Source: Fusobacterium_C necrophorum_A (lineage in GTDB: Bacteria > Fusobacteriota > Fusobacteriia > Fusobacteriales > Fusobacteriaceae). From it: a DNA stretch of 64,000 bases. The position numbers and the translations under genes are program-made. Below the pieces are notes generated by a model. It saw only the letters and a list, made by a program, of their open reading frames with translations, was not told where the DNA came from and did no database searches. The stretch covers positions 1-64,000 of the forward strand of contig NZ_SBAP01000001.1 in the NCBI RefSeq assembly GCF_004134945.1, in the 5' to 3' direction. Positions within the stretch are counted from its first letter, which is position 1, and every line of letters starts with the position of its first letter. This document shows positions 51,114 through 60,201 of this stretch, piece after piece.

Positions 51114-53648
51114 CTACTTTCTATTTTTTAAATAACTTTGAGCTGCTGCCAAAATTGCAGATGGAACTCGAAATGGAGAACAACTGATATAATCAAATCC
51201 TTGTTTTTCGAAGAATTCTATACTCTTCGGATCCCCTCCGTGCTCTCCGCAAATTCCTACTATCAACTCTTTGTTTGCCTCTCTTCCCAATTTCGTTCCG
51301 TACTCTACCAATTTTCCAACGGCTTTTTGGTCAATCGAATAGAAAGGTTCTCCTTCCCAAATTCCTTTTTCCCGATATTGATCCAAGAATTTTACCGAGT
51401 CATCTCTGGAAAGTCCCATAGACATTTGTGTCAAGTCGTTCGTTCCAAAGGAGAAGAAATCGGCAACTTCGGCAATTTCGTTCGCCAATAGACAAGCTCT
51501 AGGAATTTCTATCATCGTTCCTAATTTGTACTCCACTCTTTCTTTTCTTTCTTCAAACAAACATTCAATTTCTTCCGTAATTTCTTTTCGTAAATATGCC
51601 AATTCTTTGGCTTCCATCGTAAATGGAATCATAATTTCCGGATGCACCGGATGTCCTTCTTTTCTGCAATCCAAAGCAGCTTCCAAAATCGCTCTTCCCT
51701 GTGCACGATATAATCTGGGATAACTTACTCCCAAACGACATCCTCGATGTCCCAACATAGGATTTTCATCTTTTAATTTACGGATTCTAATTTCCAAATC
51801 ATCCAAATGAATTCCTAAATTTTTCGCCATAATAATTTTATCCGCTTTTTCTTTCGGCAAAAACTCATGAACAGGCGGGTCTAACAAACGAATATTCGCT
51901 ACATCTCCATTCAAATTTCTAAAAATTCCCATGAAGTCTTCTTTTTGCAATGCAAATAACTTTTCAATCGCCTTATCCTTTTCTTCCCCTTCTTCTCCCA
52001 AAATCACTTGTCGAATTGCCCAAATTTTATCTTTTTGGAAGAACATATGCTCCGTTCGACAAAGTCCGATTCCTTCCGCTCCAAAATCTTTTCCCATTTT
52101 TACATCTTCCGGAGTATCGGCATTCATACGAACTTGTAAACGCTTGATTTCATATGCCCAAGAAAGAATTTTTTTCAAGTCGTCGTCATAGCTGGCTTCT
52201 TTGATAGCCACTTTTCCTAAATAAATTTCTCCCGTATATCCGCTGATAGAAATAAATTCTCCCTCTTTCACCGTTCTACCGCCAATATACATTTCTCGGT
52301 CGATTTCATTGATTTTGATGGCTCCGCAACCTGTGATACAACATTTTCCCATTCCTCTTGCTACGACGGCTCCGTGAGAAGTTGCCCCTCCTTTTACGGT
52401 CAAAATTCCTTGAGCCAGAGCAATTCCTTTTAAATCTTCCGGAGAGGTTTCTTCACGGACCAAAATTGTTTTTTCCCGAATTTTCACTCGTTTGGAGTCA
52501 AACATCACTCTACCGACTGCCACACCGGAAGAAGCTGCCAATCCTTTTCCCAATAAAACCGCTTTCTTCACAGCCTCTTCTTCAAAATCTCCTGTCAACA
52601 ATTGATTGACCAAAGACGGATCCACTCGTAGTACGGCATCTTCTTTGGAAATAATTCCTTCTTCTTGCATATCAATGGCAATTTTTACAGCCGCTTTCGG
52701 TGCTCGTTTTCCATTTCTGGTTTGTAAAATATATAATTTTTCATCTTGAATCGTAAATTCAATATCCTGCATATCTCGGTTGTGTTGTTCCAATTTATGA
52801 ATATTTTCCAACAATTCTTCATAAACTTTCGGCATTTCTTCCTGTAATTTTGCAATGGGTTCCGGAGTTCGGATTCCCGCAACAATATCTTCTCCTTGTG
52901 CACAAATCAAATATTCTCCGAAAATTTGTTTTTCTCCTGTTGACGGATTTCGAGAAAATACCACTCCTGTTCCCGATTTTTGATTGAAGTTTCCAAATAC
53001 CATTTCTTGTACTACCACAGCAGTTCCCATATTATCATCAATGTTATTTAACTTTCGATACAAGATGGCTCTTTCATTATTCCAAGAATTGAAAATGGAA
53101 TTGACTGCCATTAAAATTTGTTCCTTTACTTCTTCCGGAAATTTTTCTCCGGTTTCTTTTTCATAAAGAGCTTTGTATAAAGGAATTAAATCTTTCGGAT
53201 TTTCTGTTTTTTCTGCGATTTCATCGAACTTTTTCTTTTCCACACCCTGTACAATTTCTGAGAACATGGAGATGAATCTTGCATAGGAAGAGTACACAAA
53301 TTTTTCATCTCGAATACTTGCCAACATTTCCTCCGCTACCGTATCATTAAATCCGACATTCAAAATAGTATCCATCATTCCCGGCATGGAAATGGGAGCT
53401 CCGGAACGAACGGAAACAAGCAAAGGTTTCTTTTGAATGCTTTCCAATTTTTCTAAAATTTCTTTTCGTAATTCTTCGGATATTTGTTTTCCATGTTTAA
53501 AATATTCCCGGCAGGCATCCGTCGTTACAATAATTCCGTTCGGAATTGCCAAACCGATTTTAGTCATTTCCGCTAAATTTCCACCTTTTCCACCTAACAA
53601 CGGAATTAAATCTTTTCCACCTTCCCTAAATTCATATACTTGTTTCAT
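51114..53648 (-). CDS. ppdK: Pyruvate, phosphate dikinase
   Basis: An 844-residue enzyme making PEP from pyruvate, ATP and phosphate (reversible). The N-terminal ATP-grasp domain has GGKGGNLAEM and VSVRSGAPISMPGMMDT. The central phosphohistidine is in KGGATSHGAVVARGMG (about residue 430). The C-terminal PEP-binding barrel has GLCRTEHMFF, FGTNDLTQM and catalytic Cys in VGICGEHGGDP. Slightly shorter than usual (about 870). No PPDK regulatory protein gene (YqfL-type) is adjacent, although ccpN is. Operon ccpN-ppdK-fbp. Confidence 0.97.
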   Translation of the reverse strand: MKQVYEFREGGKDLIPLLGGKGGNLAEMTKIGLAIPNGIIVTTDACREYFKHGKQISEELRKEILEKLESIQKKPLLVSVRSGAPISMPGMMDTILNVGFNDTVAEEMLASIRDEKFVYSSYARFISMFSEIVQGVEKKKFDEIAEKTENPKDLIPLYKALYEKETGEKFPEEVKEQILMAVNSIFNSWNNERAILYRKLNNIDDNMGTAVVVQEMVFGNFNQKSGTGVVFSRNPSTGEKQIFGEYLICAQGEDIVAGIRTPEPIAKLQEEMPKVYEELLENIHKLEQHNRDMQDIEFTIQDEKLYILQTRNGKRAPKAAVKIAIDMQEEGIISKEDAVLRVDPSLVNQLLTGDFEEEAVKKAVLLGKGLAASSGVAVGRVMFDSKRVKIREKTILVREETSPEDLKGIALAQGILTVKGGATSHGAVVARGMGKCCITGCGAIKINEIDREMYIGGRTVKEGEFISISGYTGEIYLGKVAIKEASYDDDLKKILSWAYEIKRLQVRMNADTPEDVKMGKDFGAEGIGLCRTEHMFFQKDKIWAIRQVILGEEGEEKDKAIEKLFALQKEDFMGIFRNLNGDVANIRLLDPPVHEFLPKEKADKIIMAKNLGIHLDDLEIRIRKLKDENPMLGHRGCRLGVSYPRLYRAQGRAILEAALDCRKEGHPVHPEIMIPFTMEAKELAYLRKEITEEIECLFEERKERVEYKLGTMIEIPRACLLANEIAEVADFFSFGTNDLTQMSMGLSRDDSVKFLDQYREKGIWEGEPFYSIDQKAVGKLVEYGTKLGREANKELIVGICGEHGGDPKSIEFFEKQGFDYISCSPFRVPSAILAAAQSYLKNRK

Positions 53649-53668
53649 TCTCCTTCTCCTCTCCTCAT

Positions 53669-54256
53669 TTACAAAGTTTCTAAATATAGTTTACTGATAT
53701 TCGTTTTACTAAATCTTCCTACTAAATAACACATTTCTTTTTCTTGCTTGACAACTGCGACCGAGTCAATTTGATGTTTCATAATCTTTTCTACTGCGGT
53801 TTTAATAGAATCTTCTTCCGTTACATAAATTAAATTCGGCATTCTTGTCATAACCATATGAATGGGTAATTTTTCCAAATCTTTATTTCCTAAAGCCGCT
53901 TTCAACAAATCCTTTCTGGAAACAACTCCCACCAATATGTCCTTATGATCTGTAATAAACACACTCCCAATATCATTCTCAAACATATATACAATGGTTT
54001 CATAGACGCTACTTTTAGAATCCATTTTTTTAGGTTCTCCCATGACCTGTCCCACTTTATGTTTATTCTCTCCTCCGATATAACAATATCCATAATTCTG
54101 TCTTGCCGAAATCAAGGACATTTTTCGTAAAATGGAGAAATCGGTTCTTAAGGCAGAGCGAGTCAAACCTAAATTCTGTGCAATATCTTCTCCTGAAATG
54201 GGAGAGTTTTCTTTGATTAAATGCAAAATTTTTTCCTGTCTTCTTGTCAGTTCCAT
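53669..54256 (-). CDS. ccpN: CcpN-type gluconeogenesis regulator
   Basis: A 195-residue protein: a winged HTH (TRRQEKILHLIKENSPISGEDIAQNLGLTRSALRTDFSILRKMSLI), followed by two CBS domains (about 75-190; SVFITDHKDILVGVVSRKDLL, IDSVAVVKQEKEMCYLVGRFS). CcpN in Bacillus represses gluconeogenic genes when ATP is high. It is the first gene of the ccpN-ppdK-fbp operon here and so probably controls itself and both enzymes. AGTGTAC motifs flank its upstream region (54276 and, inverted, 54365). Confidence 0.93.
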   Translation of the reverse strand: MELTRRQEKILHLIKENSPISGEDIAQNLGLTRSALRTDFSILRKMSLISARQNYGYCYIGGENKHKVGQVMGEPKKMDSKSSVYETIVYMFENDIGSVFITDHKDILVGVVSRKDLLKAALGNKDLEKLPIHMVMTRMPNLIYVTEEDSIKTAVEKIMKHQIDSVAVVKQEKEMCYLVGRFSKTNISKLYLETL

Positions 54257-54403
54257 AACTCTCCTCTTTTTTAATAGTGTACTCTAATATAAATTGTTTT
54301 TATCTCTTATTTTATTTATAATACTATTATCACATTTTTTAAAAAAATGCAATATTTTTATTTGTGTACACTTTTAAAAAATTACAAAAATAAGTAAAAA
54401 GAA

Positions 54404-54437
54404 CTAAAAAATGACACCTACTACAATAAGTGTCATT
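54404..54437 (-). terminator. Terminator after DUF1703 ATPase gene
   Basis: On the minus strand ATGACAC pairs with GTGTCAT over a 12-base loop and is followed by TTTTTTAG, about 50 bases after the stop. Confidence 0.85.
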
Positions 54438-54486
54438 TTGTTCCCTATTTTTCTGTTTTGATTATTTTATAATAAATTTTTTTCTT

Positions 54487-56139
54487 TTATACTACACTTT
54501 TTATTATTTTATCAAGAAATTTGACTTTGACTTTCTTGCCGCAAAAAGCTATTCCTAACAACAAAAGCTTAGCAATATCTCTTTCCCGTAATTCCACATC
54601 ATAATGATTCTCTTCCATTTGTGTTATCGCTTCTTCCGCTTTCTTTTCCAAGTCTTCTTCTCTCTTGGCTACCTTAAATTCAAATAAATACGCAGTATCC
54701 TCTTTTCTCTTCGGCTCCAATAACAAGTCGTATCTTCCATAGTCGCTCTCTTGGTTGGAACGAACATGATATTCTTTCGTTAAGGAAAGTAACATTCCCA
54801 ACACCAGATTATGATAATATTTTTCCTGGATGCTTCCATCATAATAGCTCATGCTGTGAGATAAGATACTCTGTAGCTTTCTCTCGAATGCCAAAAGATT
54901 CTCTTTTTTTAATTCCCTTATCATTTCTTGAAACAAGTCCACTCCACCTAAAAAACGATTCAAAAAGCTCTTTTCAAAGAAACTGTGAATTTCACGGTTA
55001 GGAATACTTAATGCATATCTTTCCTTTTCTTCCAGTTCCTCAGCTTTTAAATATCCGTTATGAGTGAGTAATTGCCATATTTCATTTGGATTTCGCATAT
55101 CTTGAAAACTGAAACTGTAGTCTAAGGTCTTAGGAAGAGAACTGCCTTGAAATATTTTTCGTAAATCTTCAAAAAGATCTCTTCCTGATTTTTCTAACAA
55201 ATCATAGACCAAAAAATTATTCGATGTTCCCACCCAATAGGCTTCTACTTTACGATTCGAAATATAGTTGATGATTGACCACGGATTATAGATCTCTATC
55301 TTCCCGAAACAATACCCGTCATACCATTCTTTCACTTCTTGCAAATTGGATTCCAACTCATAATAGTTTAAAGCTTCTTTGACTTCCATTTCTGTTAAGC
55401 CAAAGTAAGAGCTGTATCTCTCATCTAAAATACTATAAACCGCTAAGTTATTTAATCCTGAAAAAATTCCTTCTTTCGCTACCCGCAAGATACCTGTCAT
55501 AACTCCTAATTCCAAGCAAATATTATCCTTTAAAGCGGCACTGTAGAAGTTTCGGAAAAAAGTCATGGCTTCTTCATAATATCCGTTCTCATATGCAGAT
55601 ACCATCGGAGTGTCGTATTCATCTAACAAAATGACTACCTTTTTCTCATGATATCTCGATAGGTATTTACTTAAATCTTTTAAAGCATCAAAATAATTTC
55701 CATCCGCTTCTTCCAACCAAATACCGTCAAAATTTTTTAAATCTCTTTGATCGAAATCATCTCGAAGATACTTGTATTCATCAAATAAATCGGATAATAC
55801 TTTGTGTATTTTCCTACTGCAATCTTTCCAACTCACTTCTTTTATATCTTTCAAAGAGAGATAAATCACAGGATACTTTCCTTGTTTTTCAAAATGAGAA
55901 GATTCCCGGATATCTAAGCCTGTAAATAACTTTTTATGATTCTCTGCATTCTTAATATCAAAAAAATACCGTAACATCGACATATTTAAGGTCTTTCCGA
56001 ATCTTCTCGGACGAGTAAACAGTTTTACCTTCGCTCCATCCTGTACAATTTCTTTCAGCAACTTTGTCTTATCAATAAAATAGTAATTTCCTTCTATCAA
56101 TTCTTTAAAATCACTCACTCCGATAGGTAATTGTTTCAT
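54487..56139 (-). CDS. AAA-ATPase-like/DUF1703 protein
   Basis: A 550-residue protein. Its N-terminal AAA-ATPase-like domain (MKQLPIGVSDFKELIEGNYYFIDKT, modified Walker A TRPRRFGKTLNMSML, Walker B-like KVVILLDEYDTPMV) is followed by a C-terminal PD-(D/E)xK nuclease-like domain (SDYGRYDLLLEP...YLFEFKVAK). This family is greatly expanded in fusobacteria and Bacteroidetes, often as scattered single genes, and its function is unknown; mobile or selfish behaviour has been suggested. All key motifs are intact. Standing alone between the ccpN operon and the autotransporter terminator. Confidence 0.9.
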   Translation of the reverse strand: MKQLPIGVSDFKELIEGNYYFIDKTKLLKEIVQDGAKVKLFTRPRRFGKTLNMSMLRYFFDIKNAENHKKLFTGLDIRESSHFEKQGKYPVIYLSLKDIKEVSWKDCSRKIHKVLSDLFDEYKYLRDDFDQRDLKNFDGIWLEEADGNYFDALKDLSKYLSRYHEKKVVILLDEYDTPMVSAYENGYYEEAMTFFRNFYSAALKDNICLELGVMTGILRVAKEGIFSGLNNLAVYSILDERYSSYFGLTEMEVKEALNYYELESNLQEVKEWYDGYCFGKIEIYNPWSIINYISNRKVEAYWVGTSNNFLVYDLLEKSGRDLFEDLRKIFQGSSLPKTLDYSFSFQDMRNPNEIWQLLTHNGYLKAEELEEKERYALSIPNREIHSFFEKSFLNRFLGGVDLFQEMIRELKKENLLAFERKLQSILSHSMSYYDGSIQEKYYHNLVLGMLLSLTKEYHVRSNQESDYGRYDLLLEPKRKEDTAYLFEFKVAKREEDLEKKAEEAITQMEENHYDVELRERDIAKLLLLGIAFCGKKVKVKFLDKIIKSVV

Positions 56140-56232
56140 GAAAGCACCTCTCTTTCTGCTTCTTTTTCTTTTATTATATCATGAATTCTTGCTTATTCTA
56201 ATAAGAAATTATACAAGCTTTATTTTTTAACA

Positions 56233-56330
56233 TAGAAAAAAGGATTTTAAAGATTTTGTCTCCAAAATCTCTAAAATCCTCTTGAAAATTTCATATTCTA
56301 CTCTCCGTCAACACCATTTGACAAAGAGTC
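56233..56330 (-). repeat. 98-bp ISL3 right-end repeat, copy 3, acting as terminator
   Basis: Ungapped match to 1840-1937 (about 9 differences in 98). Hairpin GGATTTTAAAGATTTTG/CAAAATCTCTAAAATCC. On the minus strand it is followed by TTTTTTCTA and lies 22 bases after the giant autotransporter gene stop. No left end or transposase adjoins it. Confidence 0.88.
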
Positions 56331-56352
56331 GACAAAAGTATTTCTTTTTGAA

Positions 56353-59300
56353 TTAGAAAGTATATCCTGCTTTTAGACCAATCTTAACATCCGTTTGTTC
56401 CGAGTTTGTGATATATGTTCCTTCCAATCCGTAATTCAACCCTAAATCCAATTGCATATTATAATCCAAATGAACTTTCACAGCATCTTTCTTCACCTTA
56501 TCTCCATGAATAGAGAACGAGGAAGAACTGTTTGCCACTTTAGCATTGAGTGCCTTATTCTTGTAACCGGATAAGCCGAACACTCCGGAAACTCCCGCCG
56601 ATAGACTGCTCTTCTTAGAATCGTCATAAAGAGTCTTGCTCAAGCTAATTCCCATTTCTCCATCAGCATACTGATAATTTTGAGAATTAATATTTAGACG
56701 TAATCCGTTTTTCTCATGAATTTTCCCTTGATGTACAAAACTGTACGATAAAATTCCCTTTGCTCTGAAAATTAAATCATCCGGTAATGGATAACTATAT
56801 ACAAATCCTGTGTACAGATTGGCAGCTCCTATCATGGTTCTACCTTTTGATGCTAATTGTTGATAATTATTTCTTACATCTCGCTTTACGGAATAATGAC
56901 CAAGTTGTAGTCCCAATCCGCTAATCCATTCTATTTGTGGATTCAAAGATTTATTTGCATAAGCTCCTGCGTATGCACTGACCCCTTTGATCGTGGATTC
57001 CGTTGCCACTGTTTGTAGTGTTTTCGCATATACTTCCTGATAATTCGTATTTGCTCCCCCTACAATCGCACCTAACTTCAATCCTTTTTGGTATTCATCC
57101 TCATAAATTCCATATCCTGTATAAATATTTCCTTTAAAATTCTTCTGTACCGTTCTGGAAGAAAGAAATCCTCCACGAGTATACAGTGTCTTCTTGCCGA
57201 ATAAAGAACGATCGATATCAAAAGGCATATTGGTATAGGTAGAAATTTCATCTTTCGCAATTTTATTTAATTTTGAATAAATATTTCTCTTTTGTAGTTG
57301 TCCCAAAATATTTTTCAATTCCGACAGAGCTTCCTCTTCCCGAATGGTATAATACATTAAGTTCTTCAAGGTTGTGAACTCTTTTCTTTCATTATCGTAC
57401 TCTTCGAGTTCTTTTACCTTTTCCGCATCAATGGTTTTTTCTGTCATGGATATCTGTTCTTTTAAACCTGTTCGTAAACCATTCAAGGTACTGAAAAAGT
57501 TTCGTAATGCCGAAGTATCTTTTCCCTCTCCTTCAATGCATTCCATACATTTTTCAATGTCTTTTTGACATGTTTCAATTCTAGTATGAGCCTCTTTCAG
57601 TTTATCCATATTCTTGCAATCATTCGCTAATTTCTTCAAGGTTTCTATTTTTTTATTCCCTTCTCCTTGATAGCCGGATAACAGTTCTTTCGCCATTTCC
57701 AATTTCGAACGAATTTCTTTTTTCTGAGATTCATTCAATGAATTTCCTGATTCTTTCCAAATTCCCAATTTCTGCCACACATCATTGGGATCCAAGTTCT
57801 CCAAAGCCGATAAAGTCTTTTCCAAATCCAACTCCTTGTATTCTTGAGAAGACATCAGTTTCTTATATTCTTCCGTTTTTTCCTTTGTCTTTACCATTCC
57901 ACTTTGTATAATTTTTGCCGACATCTTCGCTTCTTTTATTTTGCTTTCCGGCAAATGGAATTGAGAATTTCTTTTGATAGCTTCTTCGAGTTCTTCATCC
58001 GTCTTTGCCAATTTTAAAGAATGAATCAAATCAATTTTTTTCTTTTCTTCTCTCTCATCATCGACAATACTAAAGATCGTTTTCTTATTGGTCGTTGTCA
58101 AAGTGGGTTGCAGAACATTCATCTTTTTCGCATCTCGAATACTCCTGTAAACTTCATTTTCATCATCCGTTAATTTTTTTAATTTTTCTTTGACATGAAC
58201 TTTCAGAAGTGTATTCTCCTCATCGGATGTTACCCATTCTTTCTTCTTTCCCTCTTCTTCAAGAGTGTGAGCAATCGAATCCGAGATAAGATTGATATGC
58301 ATATCCACAGTTTTAGCCGGATCGTATTTATCTTTTGCTTGATAATGCAAAGGACGTCCTGCATCGATGGTAGAGTCCTCTGCAATACGGCTCGTCATTA
58401 ATTCAAGAGAAAAATCGTTTCTGCTCTCTGAATTTAATTGGCCCGCCGGTCGAAATACAATCTTTTTGTCGGAATCTTTCAAAGCATGCTGAATCAAGTT
58501 TCCTTTCTCATTTTTCACACTCGGATCAATATCCAAGGACAAAGACGTTCTTCCGGATAAAGAAGCATGAGAGCTGTCTCCAATCTCTCCTCCCACTTCA
58601 ACCACAGCAATATTTTGTAATTTCGCCTTCGGTCCCAAAATAATATTGGTTCCGTATTTTCCCGTGTATTGTTCCTGAATGGTAAGAACATTGTGTCCAT
58701 CTCCCAAATCCACAGTTCCCTCAATTCTTCCTTGCCCTCGAAATTCTATATTCTTTCCTGTATATTCTACTGTAATATCTGAATTTTTTACGACATAATC
58801 CATCCATTTACTACAAGCTTCTTCCTTGTTTGCTCCCCATCCGCAATAAAGTCCGTACCTTTTAGGAATAGTTTCTCCTATTTCCGTATATAATTCAAGG
58901 AATTTATTTTCCATTTCCTTATATATTTTACAACATTCTTCACACTGTCGAATCAGTTCCTCTTGTCCCTTGTGCTTTTCCAAATATGTCTTCTTTTCCT
59001 CTTCGGTTTTACCCTCATACTCGGTACGGAAATCGGTTAATATTTTTTGTATTCGGTCTCTTTGTTGTTTTGCTTCCTCTTTCTTTTTCACACATTCGGC
59101 ATATTCCTGTTCCTTTTTTTCCATCTCTTTTTTGTAGTCTGCATAGGCTTTTTCAAACTCTTTACGATCTTTTTTAGGCACCTCCTTTTCTTCCTTCACT
59201 TTTATAATCTCTTTATTGTATTTCAATTTATCTTCTACAATAATGCTTCCGTCCTTAGTATAGAATGTTTTTCCAGCACTATTGTTTTTTCCCTCATATT

Positions 59301-60174
59301 CTTTTAACGGTTCATAAATGAAAATATTGGTAAAAATATTGTCTTTATATTCTATTTTTTTTGGTGTTCCATAGCTTGTTTGTAATTCAGACACAGGTTC
59401 CAAACTCCATAGTACTCTCCACTCTTTTCCATTCTCATCTTTCGTAATCAGTTGACCATCCTTGATTTCAACTTTTCCTGTTTTAGGTGGTATTTTTTTT
59501 TGAATTTCTTTCTTTAGATAATTTAAAATTTCTTCTCTGGGCTTATCTTTAATGTGTTTATTAAAGTCTTCGATTGTCATCTTCAGTTGATTGATATTCC
59601 CATTATATCTTTGATAAATTCCTTCCACTTGGTACTGAATGTTCTTCTTTTCTTCCTCCGACTTTTTTCTTTTCTCGTATTTTTCACTATTTTCGACAAT
59701 GACGTCCTTTACGGTATTTCCATTTCCGAAATAGAACCTTTTTTGATTTCCTTGCCGAGTATAAGAAAAGCTGTCAAATCCTTCACGCTTCTCTTTCTTT
59801 TCTTTAATTTCCTCTCTACTCCAGACTCTTTGAGAAGTACTATATGCTCGGCCATCTCTCCCCGCTGGCAGACTTTCACTAAATTGACTATCCCCACTTC
59901 CCACAAACTGAGCAACCGGAACCAAATCAACCTTATCTGCCGATTTTAAAAACCAATCGGAACCTCTCTCTAAATAATTACTGGATACTCCGTGTTGTCG
60001 ATTGATTTCGTCGACCACTCTTAACAAATTTAAATAGGCTCCTTTTTCAAAAGTTGAAAATAAATTCTGTGCTTCCCATACTGGATAGTGTGCCGGAGCT
60101 TTATATTTTCCACTTTGTCCATAACTTGTACTCGCCAAAGCTGCTAAACATAATACTAACATTGTTTTTTTCAT
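56353..60174 (-). CDS. Giant autotransporter with charged coiled-coil passenger
   Basis: A 1273-residue type V autotransporter. The signal peptide ends near YGQ. The mature N-terminus (KYKAPAHYPVWEAQNLFSTFEKGAYLNLLRVVDEINRQHG) is distinctive. The passenger is rich in Lys and Glu, with coiled coil around 330-425 and again 740-970. A short beta-helix-like segment (about 490-590; GRIEGTVDLGDGHN) follows a Cys-rich patch (QCEECCKIY, YCGWGANKEEACSKW). The barrel is about 985-1273, ending VKIGLKAGYTF. ATG 60174 rather than GTG 60186, because the GTG lies within the ribosome-binding site. It follows the TonB receptor gene by 27 bases, so is in one operon. Ligand unknown; adhesin likely. Confidence 0.88.
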   Translation of the reverse strand: MKKTMLVLCLAALASTSYGQSGKYKAPAHYPVWEAQNLFSTFEKGAYLNLLRVVDEINRQHGVSSNYLERGSDWFLKSADKVDLVPVAQFVGSGDSQFSESLPAGRDGRAYSTSQRVWSREEIKEKKEKREGFDSFSYTRQGNQKRFYFGNGNTVKDVIVENSEKYEKRKKSEEEKKNIQYQVEGIYQRYNGNINQLKMTIEDFNKHIKDKPREEILNYLKKEIQKKIPPKTGKVEIKDGQLITKDENGKEWRVLWSLEPVSELQTSYGTPKKIEYKDNIFTNIFIYEPLKEYEGKNNSAGKTFYTKDGSIIVEDKLKYNKEIIKVKEEKEVPKKDRKEFEKAYADYKKEMEKKEQEYAECVKKKEEAKQQRDRIQKILTDFRTEYEGKTEEEKKTYLEKHKGQEELIRQCEECCKIYKEMENKFLELYTEIGETIPKRYGLYCGWGANKEEACSKWMDYVVKNSDITVEYTGKNIEFRGQGRIEGTVDLGDGHNVLTIQEQYTGKYGTNIILGPKAKLQNIAVVEVGGEIGDSSHASLSGRTSLSLDIDPSVKNEKGNLIQHALKDSDKKIVFRPAGQLNSESRNDFSLELMTSRIAEDSTIDAGRPLHYQAKDKYDPAKTVDMHINLISDSIAHTLEEEGKKKEWVTSDEENTLLKVHVKEKLKKLTDDENEVYRSIRDAKKMNVLQPTLTTTNKKTIFSIVDDEREEKKKIDLIHSLKLAKTDEELEEAIKRNSQFHLPESKIKEAKMSAKIIQSGMVKTKEKTEEYKKLMSSQEYKELDLEKTLSALENLDPNDVWQKLGIWKESGNSLNESQKKEIRSKLEMAKELLSGYQGEGNKKIETLKKLANDCKNMDKLKEAHTRIETCQKDIEKCMECIEGEGKDTSALRNFFSTLNGLRTGLKEQISMTEKTIDAEKVKELEEYDNERKEFTTLKNLMYYTIREEEALSELKNILGQLQKRNIYSKLNKIAKDEISTYTNMPFDIDRSLFGKKTLYTRGGFLSSRTVQKNFKGNIYTGYGIYEDEYQKGLKLGAIVGGANTNYQEVYAKTLQTVATESTIKGVSAYAGAYANKSLNPQIEWISGLGLQLGHYSVKRDVRNNYQQLASKGRTMIGAANLYTGFVYSYPLPDDLIFRAKGILSYSFVHQGKIHEKNGLRLNINSQNYQYADGEMGISLSKTLYDDSKKSSLSAGVSGVFGLSGYKNKALNAKVANSSSSFSIHGDKVKKDAVKVHLDYNMQLDLGLNYGLEGTYITNSEQTDVKIGLKAGYTF

Positions 60175-60201
60175 TTTTCTAAACACTCCTTGTATCTATT
60201 C

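Noticed and set aside
58986..59949. Plus-strand open frames opposite the giant autotransporter
   Set aside because: They are antisense shadows of Lys/Glu-rich codons (giving Phe/Ser/Leu strings) without start signals.
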